Source: an uncultured cyanobacterium
Lineage (GTDB): Bacteria > Cyanobacteriota > Vampirovibrionia > Gastranaerophilales > Gastranaerophilaceae
Length of the DNA: 64,000 bases
Direction of reading: 5' to 3'
Assembly: GCA_902495705.1 (NCBI GenBank)
Contig: CABUXT010000008.1
Location: 1-64,000 of the forward strand
A program made the position numbers and the translations under genes. The notes under the pieces were generated by a model. It saw only the letters and a list, made by a program, of their open reading frames with translations, searched no databases and was not told where the DNA came from. Shown here piece after piece: positions 60,729-64,000 of this stretch; positions within the stretch are counted from its first letter, which is position 1; every line of letters begins with the position of its first letter.

Positions 60729-61135
60729 CTGAATCTTTAATCAATCAAAAAAGTCATTGTCATTCTGAAAGCTTAGAAAAATTAGGCGAATGGAATGAGG
60801 CTAAATTTTTCTAGCTATTCAGAATCTATCAATGTTGATTTTGTCGGCATAGCAATGCCGACCTACATAAGCTTAAATTGTAGGTCGGCTTTACCAAGCC
60901 GACAAATTTTAACAGGTGGGCTAGTGAGCCCACCCTACTTTTAACTCTGTATGTAACCCTGAACTTGATTCAGGGTCTATCCATTTGATTGATAAGTAAT
61001 ACACAAAGGTCAATTTTTAAAAACAACATTGATATATTCTGTATAGGATAAAATCTAAGCCAAGCAAGCCTACAAGATTTTAAATCCTTTCAGAATGACT
61101 TATTGTCGCCCATCCGCCCACAAGGGGCGGATATC
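60729..61135. repeat. Large intergenic repeat cluster
   Basis: GTCATTCTGAAAGC-type unit with yet another interior (60759-60842), GTCGGCATAG/CAATGCCGAC hairpin (60843-60862), GTCGGCTTTA/CCAAGCCGAC hairpin (60884-60903), GGTGGGCTAG/TGAGCCCACC hairpin (60915-60934, inverted at 63450-63469), GTAACCCTGAA..TTCAGGGTCT (60953-60978) followed by CTATCCATTTGATT, and a ~75-bp unit (61025-61099) with the 26867-type middle. Confidence 0.8.
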
Positions 61136-61177
61136 TTGACCTATTTGTTTGTTACGCCCTTTAACTTAACATATCCT

Positions 61178-61717
61178 TTATTCATCAGTCTTTTCCTCTT
61201 CAATCGGAATTGTGATAATGTAATAATTCCCATTTGTCTCTTTTGTTAAATCTTGCAATTTCACATTGTCCCCAAACATATAATTCTGTTGAAATTCAGA
61301 AATTTGCTCGTTATTTTTCGCCTTTCTGATTGAACGTCCGACAATTGTCAAAATATTGCCGTTTGCACTGACTTGAACATTGTTTTCATTGTTGTCAAAT
61401 GCCCTCAAATCAATGTATACTCGGTAAAAATTATCTGTTTGTTGCATGTGGATGATGTTTCCTGATTTGCGCATCTCTTTTTTGAACATATTGTCCATTG
61501 AGCGCATTTCCTTTTTCATTGCATGCTCCATTTTACGCGGTGCGAAATCTCTCATCATTGTTTTGAAATGCCAATCTGCAACGACATAAAATGCGCAAAA
61601 TGCCCCCAGAAAAATTAATATCCCTGTGCAAATAGCTTTCATAATCGGATGGTTTGCACACATTGCACCCTCTTTTACTTTTACTATAGTTTCTTCGGTC
61701 TTTTGATTTTCTTCCAT
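61178..61717 (-). CDS. Membrane-anchored Hsp20-like (alpha-crystallin-domain) protein
   Basis: 179 residues from ATG 61717 (GAAAGGAGCTAAT upstream). A short acidic N-terminus, one membrane span at about 27-46 (ICTGILIFLGAFCAFYVVAD), a charged helix (MKKEMRSMDNMFKKEMRK), then a C-terminal beta domain NFYRVYIDLRAF, NVQVSANGNILTIVGRSIRKA and YYIITIPI that resembles the alpha-crystallin domain of small heat-shock proteins. Membrane anchoring is unusual for this class. Substrates unknown. Confidence 0.6.
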   Translation of the reverse strand: MEENQKTEETIVKVKEGAMCANHPIMKAICTGILIFLGAFCAFYVVADWHFKTMMRDFAPRKMEHAMKKEMRSMDNMFKKEMRKSGNIIHMQQTDNFYRVYIDLRAFDNNENNVQVSANGNILTIVGRSIRKAKNNEQISEFQQNYMFGDNVKLQDLTKETNGNYYIITIPIEEEKTDE

Positions 61718-61800
61718 ATTAGCTCCTTTCAATTTTATTTTCTCTCTTTAAATACTTTTAACAATATCAAGTTGGGTAATATGATTAAGGTAGTTTTCAC

Positions 61801-61829
61801 TTGATAAAAGATTTATGATATGTTATAAT
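61801..61829 (+). promoter_or_regulatory. Near-consensus promoter of the CopG-like gene
   Basis: TTGATA (61801-61806), 17-bp spacer, TATAAT (61824-61829). 22 nt before the ATG. Confidence 0.8.
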
Positions 61830-61851
61830 GGCGGCAAGAAAGGGTTAGTTT

Positions 61852-62040
61852 ATGGCTAAAATTTTAGTAACCATGCCTGATGAGTTTCTTAATAAGGTAG
61901 ATGGTCTTGCAGATAAAGAAAGTTGTTCAAGAAGTGAATTGATTAGGGAAGCTTTGAGAAATTATATGCGCAGAGTTTCAAAACAGCAATTGCAAAATGC
62001 TTCCAAAAATGCAGAGATTTTAGAAGAAATTTTAAGCTAA
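61852..62040 (+). CDS. Ribbon-helix-helix (CopG-like) regulator
   Basis: 62 residues. ILVTMPDEFLNKVDGLADKE at the N-terminus is the beta-strand and first helix, and CSRSELIREALRNYMRR is the second helix with the S/R-E-L-I-R-E-A-L signature of RHH DNA-binding proteins. The C-terminal ~20 residues are helical. RBS GAAAGGG. It may be an antitoxin-type regulator, but no toxin gene adjoins. It lies 48 nt before the L,D-transpeptidase gene. Confidence 0.85.
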   Translation: MAKILVTMPDEFLNKVDGLADKESCSRSELIREALRNYMRRVSKQQLQNASKNAEILEEILS

Positions 62041-62088
62041 CAATCCTTTAGTGTAGCGAATTGCTGTTAATCAGCGGAATAAATAAAT

Positions 62089-62733
62089 ATGCATATACCC
62101 AAAATTACAGGACTAAAAACAAGAGTCGGAATACTTGCAACTGCAGGTCCGGTGTTGTTTGCCACTGCTCCAAGTATTATAAAGGCTCAAAAATCAGATA
62201 CATTTGAAAGAACCACAAAGTTAGAACAGGTTGACTCTTTGGCGTTTCCTAGTGCAAAAGGTAGTGATAGTGCAAAGTTTTTGGCAAATGCACCAAGTCC
62301 GAAAGTAACCGTGACAGGTGAAAAGAAATTGGCTACAATTGTTGTCGATTTGGCAAAAAATATTTTGTATCACTATAATGAAGAGGGCAAAGCGATATTT
62401 GCCTATCGAATTGCAAGCGGAAAAGCAGGCTGTGATACCGAAACAGGGCTTAGAGTTGTTAGCCATGTTGAGACTTTTCCTTATAATACCGCACCAAAAA
62501 CGACCAAACGTCGCAAAGCTCCTTGGAGCTATGGACCGAAGATTATTTGCTTGGAAAAGCTTAATCCATCAACAGGCGAAAAAAGTTTGACAGGTGAATT
62601 TATCCACGGAAACAATGATCCGTCAAGTATCGGCAAATACGCGTCACAAGGTTGCATGCGCATGGATAACGAAATTATTGTAAAACTTTCTAAACTGGTA
62701 AAACGCGGAAACCTTGTTTTGATTAAAAGGTAG
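62089..62733 (+). CDS. L,D-transpeptidase (YkuD domain)
   Basis: 214 residues. A hydrophobic N-terminal segment (about 12-30) may be a membrane anchor or uncleaved signal. The YkuD domain spans about 80-214: IVVDLAKNILYHYNEEG, YRIASGKAGCDTETGL, FIHGNNDPSSIGKYASQGCMRM with catalytic H173, C189 and R191 of the H-G-x(n)-S-x-G-C-x-R motif, and LVLIKR at the end. It cross-links peptidoglycan (3-3 links) or anchors proteins. RBS weak. Confidence 0.92.
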   Translation: MHIPKITGLKTRVGILATAGPVLFATAPSIIKAQKSDTFERTTKLEQVDSLAFPSAKGSDSAKFLANAPSPKVTVTGEKKLATIVVDLAKNILYHYNEEGKAIFAYRIASGKAGCDTETGLRVVSHVETFPYNTAPKTTKRRKAPWSYGPKIICLEKLNPSTGEKSLTGEFIHGNNDPSSIGKYASQGCMRMDNEIIVKLSKLVKRGNLVLIKR

Positions 62734-62766
62734 TTAGTGATTGTTTTAAAATTTTGAAAAATTCAA

Positions 62767-62794
62767 TTGAAATTTTATTCTTTTGTTATATACT
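62767..62794 (+). promoter_or_regulatory. Promoter of the ferredoxin gene
   Basis: TTGAAA (62767-62772), 16-bp spacer, TATACT (62789-62794), 49 nt before the ferredoxin ATG. Confidence 0.55.
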
Positions 62795-62843
62795 TTTGTT
62801 GTGGAAGTTTGTTCCACATGATGTAAAATAAGGAGAAATAAAA

Positions 62844-63020
62844 ATGACAGTTAAAGTTAATGATGAATGTATCGCTTGTGGCGCTTGTGAATCAATTTGC
62901 GACGCAGTATTTTCAATTGAAGACAAAGCAGTTGTAGACGAATCTGCAGTTGCTGATAACATCGATGCAGTTAAAGAAGCTGCAGATGCTTGCCCAGTTG
63001 GCGCAATTGAAGTTGAATAA
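62844..63020 (+). CDS. Small 4Fe-4S ferredoxin
   Basis: 58 residues, MTVKVNDECIACGACESICD then a helical middle and ACPVGAIEVE. Cys9, 12, 15 and the Cys-Pro Cys50 provide one [4Fe-4S] cluster; Cys19 is the usual fourth Cys of the first motif, but the second cluster's CxxC is absent, so a single cluster is expected. Electron carrier for anaerobic metabolism. RBS AAGGAGAAAT; promoter and terminator flank it closely, indicating a monocistronic, probably well-expressed gene. Confidence 0.95.
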   Translation: MTVKVNDECIACGACESICDAVFSIEDKAVVDESAVADNIDAVKEAADACPVGAIEVE

Positions 63021-63045
63021 TTAGAAAAACTCAATTAGAATTTTT

Positions 63046-63081
63046 AACCGACCAAGTCTTGATAGGCTTGGTTGGTTTTTT
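63046..63081 (+). terminator. Intrinsic terminator after the ferredoxin gene
   Basis: AACCGACCAAGTC/GGCTTGGTTGGTT with wobble pairs, then a run of T. 25 nt after the stop. Confidence 0.85.
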
Positions 63082-63113
63082 GTGGTTCTTTTTTGTCATG
63101 CTGAGTTTGTTTT

Positions 63114-63560
63114 AGTAGGTCGGCATTGCTATGCCGACAAGCAAGGGTGTCATTCTGAAAGGATTAAAAATCTTGCCAACTTGCTTGGCTTAGATTTTAT
63201 CCTATTCAGAATCTATCAATGCTGATTTTGAAAAGCATACATGTCACCCTGAATTTATTTCAGGGTCTCAAATATTACAAATTTTACATAAGATTAATAT
63301 GTTTTATTAGAGATGCTGAAACAAGTTCAGCATGACTAAAATCAAATGGATAGACCCTGAATCACCGAGTAGGAACAGAATATTACGTTTCGATTTCATC
63401 TCAACTCATATTCTAGTCAGTTCAGGGTGACACATAGAGTTAAAAGTAGGGTGGGCTCACTAGCCCACCTTTAAACAAAAATCCATATCGGCTTGGTAAA
63501 GCCGACCTACAATATTAACTGCCTGTCATCCTGTCCTCTTGCCTTCTGAGCCCTCTTGTC
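63114..63560. repeat. Large intergenic repeat cluster near the window end
   Basis: GTCGGCATTG/CTATGCCGAC hairpin (63119-63138); GTCATTCTGAAAGGA unit with the 26867-type middle (63149-63229); GTCACCCTGAA..TTCAGGGTCTC hairpin (63243-63269); GAGATGCTGAA..TTCAGCATGAC (63310-63336); long element GACCCTGAA..TTCAGGGTGAC with the same interior as 140-220 (63353-63431); GGTGGGCTCA/CTAGCCCACC hairpin (63450-63469); TCGGCTTGG/AAAGCCGA hairpin (63488-63505); and a pyrimidine-rich segment to 63560. Confidence 0.85.
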
Positions 63561-64000
63561 CTACCACGGATAACTTTTATCAATATTCCAACCTGCGCGG
63601 CGAATTTTTTCGGCACAATACTCTCCATTGCCATTCTTGTTGCAACTATTGTTCACATCATCGTTGGATTTGTCATACCCTGCCGGAAAAACTCCTTTGT
63701 CTTCAACTCTTTCCAGTGCAAAAACATCCCGTCCCCAGCGATTTGGCTTTGCGCTTCCATTAAGGTCAACAAGGACTCTGCTTGCAGGTTTTGTAAATCC
63801 TGTATTATCTACAACATCATAATAAGCTGTATAAATCACATAAGTAAATCCATCCATTGTGGTGATACCGATTCTTGCATTACCATTTATTATATTTGAA
63901 CCTGTATTTGCACCGTTTGGTTGTGTCATTGGATTTATGTTATCGTAACCACATTGGTCATAAGTCGTACAAATCGAATTGATTTTTATAAACGGTGCCC
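63561..64000 (-). CDS. Prepilin-like protein, C-terminal part (5' end outside window)
   Basis: The open frame continues to the window edge, so only the C-terminal ~145 residues are visible; an ATG at 63929 is internal. Reading inward from the edge, APFIKINSICTTYDQCGYDN aligns with APYIKSAIICTTPQMCGYKT of the prepilin at 56312. ASRVLVDLNGSAKPNRWGRDVFALERV matches its ...VYVDINGGEGPN...RDLFELTRI, and the ends (CAEKIRRAGWNI then DKSYPW) are almost identical. Thus a paralog of the same minor pilin class. The FTLAEV leader should lie beyond the window. Confidence 0.85.
   Translation of the reverse strand, partial: APFIKINSICTTYDQCGYDNINPMTQPNGANTGSNIINGNARIGITTMDGFTYVIYTAYYDVVDNTGFTKPASRVLVDLNGSAKPNRWGRDVFALERVEDKGVFPAGYDKSNDDVNNSCNKNGNGEYCAEKIRRAGWNIDKSYPW

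Noticed and set aside
62786..63034. Minus-strand ORF opposite the ferredoxin
   Set aside because: The plus strand encodes an unmistakable ferredoxin (CxxCxxCxxxC and CP) with an RBS and terminator.
1..64000. CRISPR array among the many repeats
   Set aside because: Repeats differ in length and orientation, are not regularly spaced, and no cas genes were recognised.
1..64000. tRNA, rRNA or tmRNA genes
   Set aside because: No cloverleaf with a CCA-type acceptor or conserved rRNA segment was noticed by eye; a tRNAscan run would be decisive.

Overview
Low-GC bacterial chromosome window, very probably from an uncultured gut Gastranaerophilales (Melainabacteria/Vampirovibrionia, the non-photosynthetic sister group of Cyanobacteria) or a close relative. 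This assignment is inference. It rests on the prepilin-like proteins with an FTLAEVLITLG(I/L)IG core, several unassigned proteins carrying a short F-G/F-Q motif near the N-terminus, a Gram-negative outer-membrane set (BamA, OmpH/Skp-like, GT9 heptosyltransferase-like), and anaerobe-type metabolism (PPi-dependent phosphofructokinase, a small 4Fe-4S ferredoxin). No rRNA, tRNA, transposase or CRISPR array was recognised.

Layout. 0.3-9.3 kb is accessory: a TPR protein; a possible toxin/immunity-like locus (a 338-aa protein behind a perfect 28-bp palindrome, followed by tandem paralogous membrane proteins and a decayed third copy); a protein with protein-kinase-fold motifs; and small membrane proteins. 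9.4-18.9 kb is housekeeping: gph, eno, aroF, then on the minus strand plsY-proB-proA-tyrA and holA-holB. 19-20.2 kb holds two tandem GNAT-like paralogs. 20.3-26.2 kb is the operon murC-murB-ddl-ftsQ-polyprenyl synthase-lepB. 27-33.9 kb has mfd followed by a parvulin lipoprotein, a ketopantoate-reductase-like gene and an HD-GYP-like gene. 34-38 kb has a prepilin-like gene, pfp and a HigBA-like toxin-antitoxin pair. 38.2-44 kb runs grpE-dnaJ-propeller-O-methyltransferase-HIT, then a repeat protein and speE. 44.5-49.3 kb (minus) runs bamA-ompH-nucleoside phosphorylase-orphan FlhA_C-like protein. 49.4-55.6 kb holds rsmI, rsmD, a GT9 transferase, a GAF-GGDEF-HD-GYP protein, thiL and ispD. 56-64 kb holds an XRE regulator divergent from a prepilin-like gene, leuS, small exported proteins, an anchored Hsp20-like protein, a CopG-like regulator, an L,D-transpeptidase, a ferredoxin and a truncated prepilin-like gene.

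Most larger non-coding gaps are filled by mosaics of short palindromic repeats. Several hairpin families share outer arms (GTCAYYCTGAA...TTCAG...) but carry different interiors. At least four genes (holA, mfd, rsmI and the HigB-like toxin) have a promoter-like sequence whose -10 hexamer ends exactly 6 nt before the ATG, with no Shine-Dalgarno; this predicts leaderless transcripts.

Most interesting items: the possible toxin/immunity locus at 2.1-5.1 kb, the orphan FlhA C-terminal domain fused to a DUF4177-like domain, the modular palindromic repeats, the putative leaderless promoter class, and the kinase-fold protein at 6.3 kb. All functions come from reading motifs by eye, without database searches.
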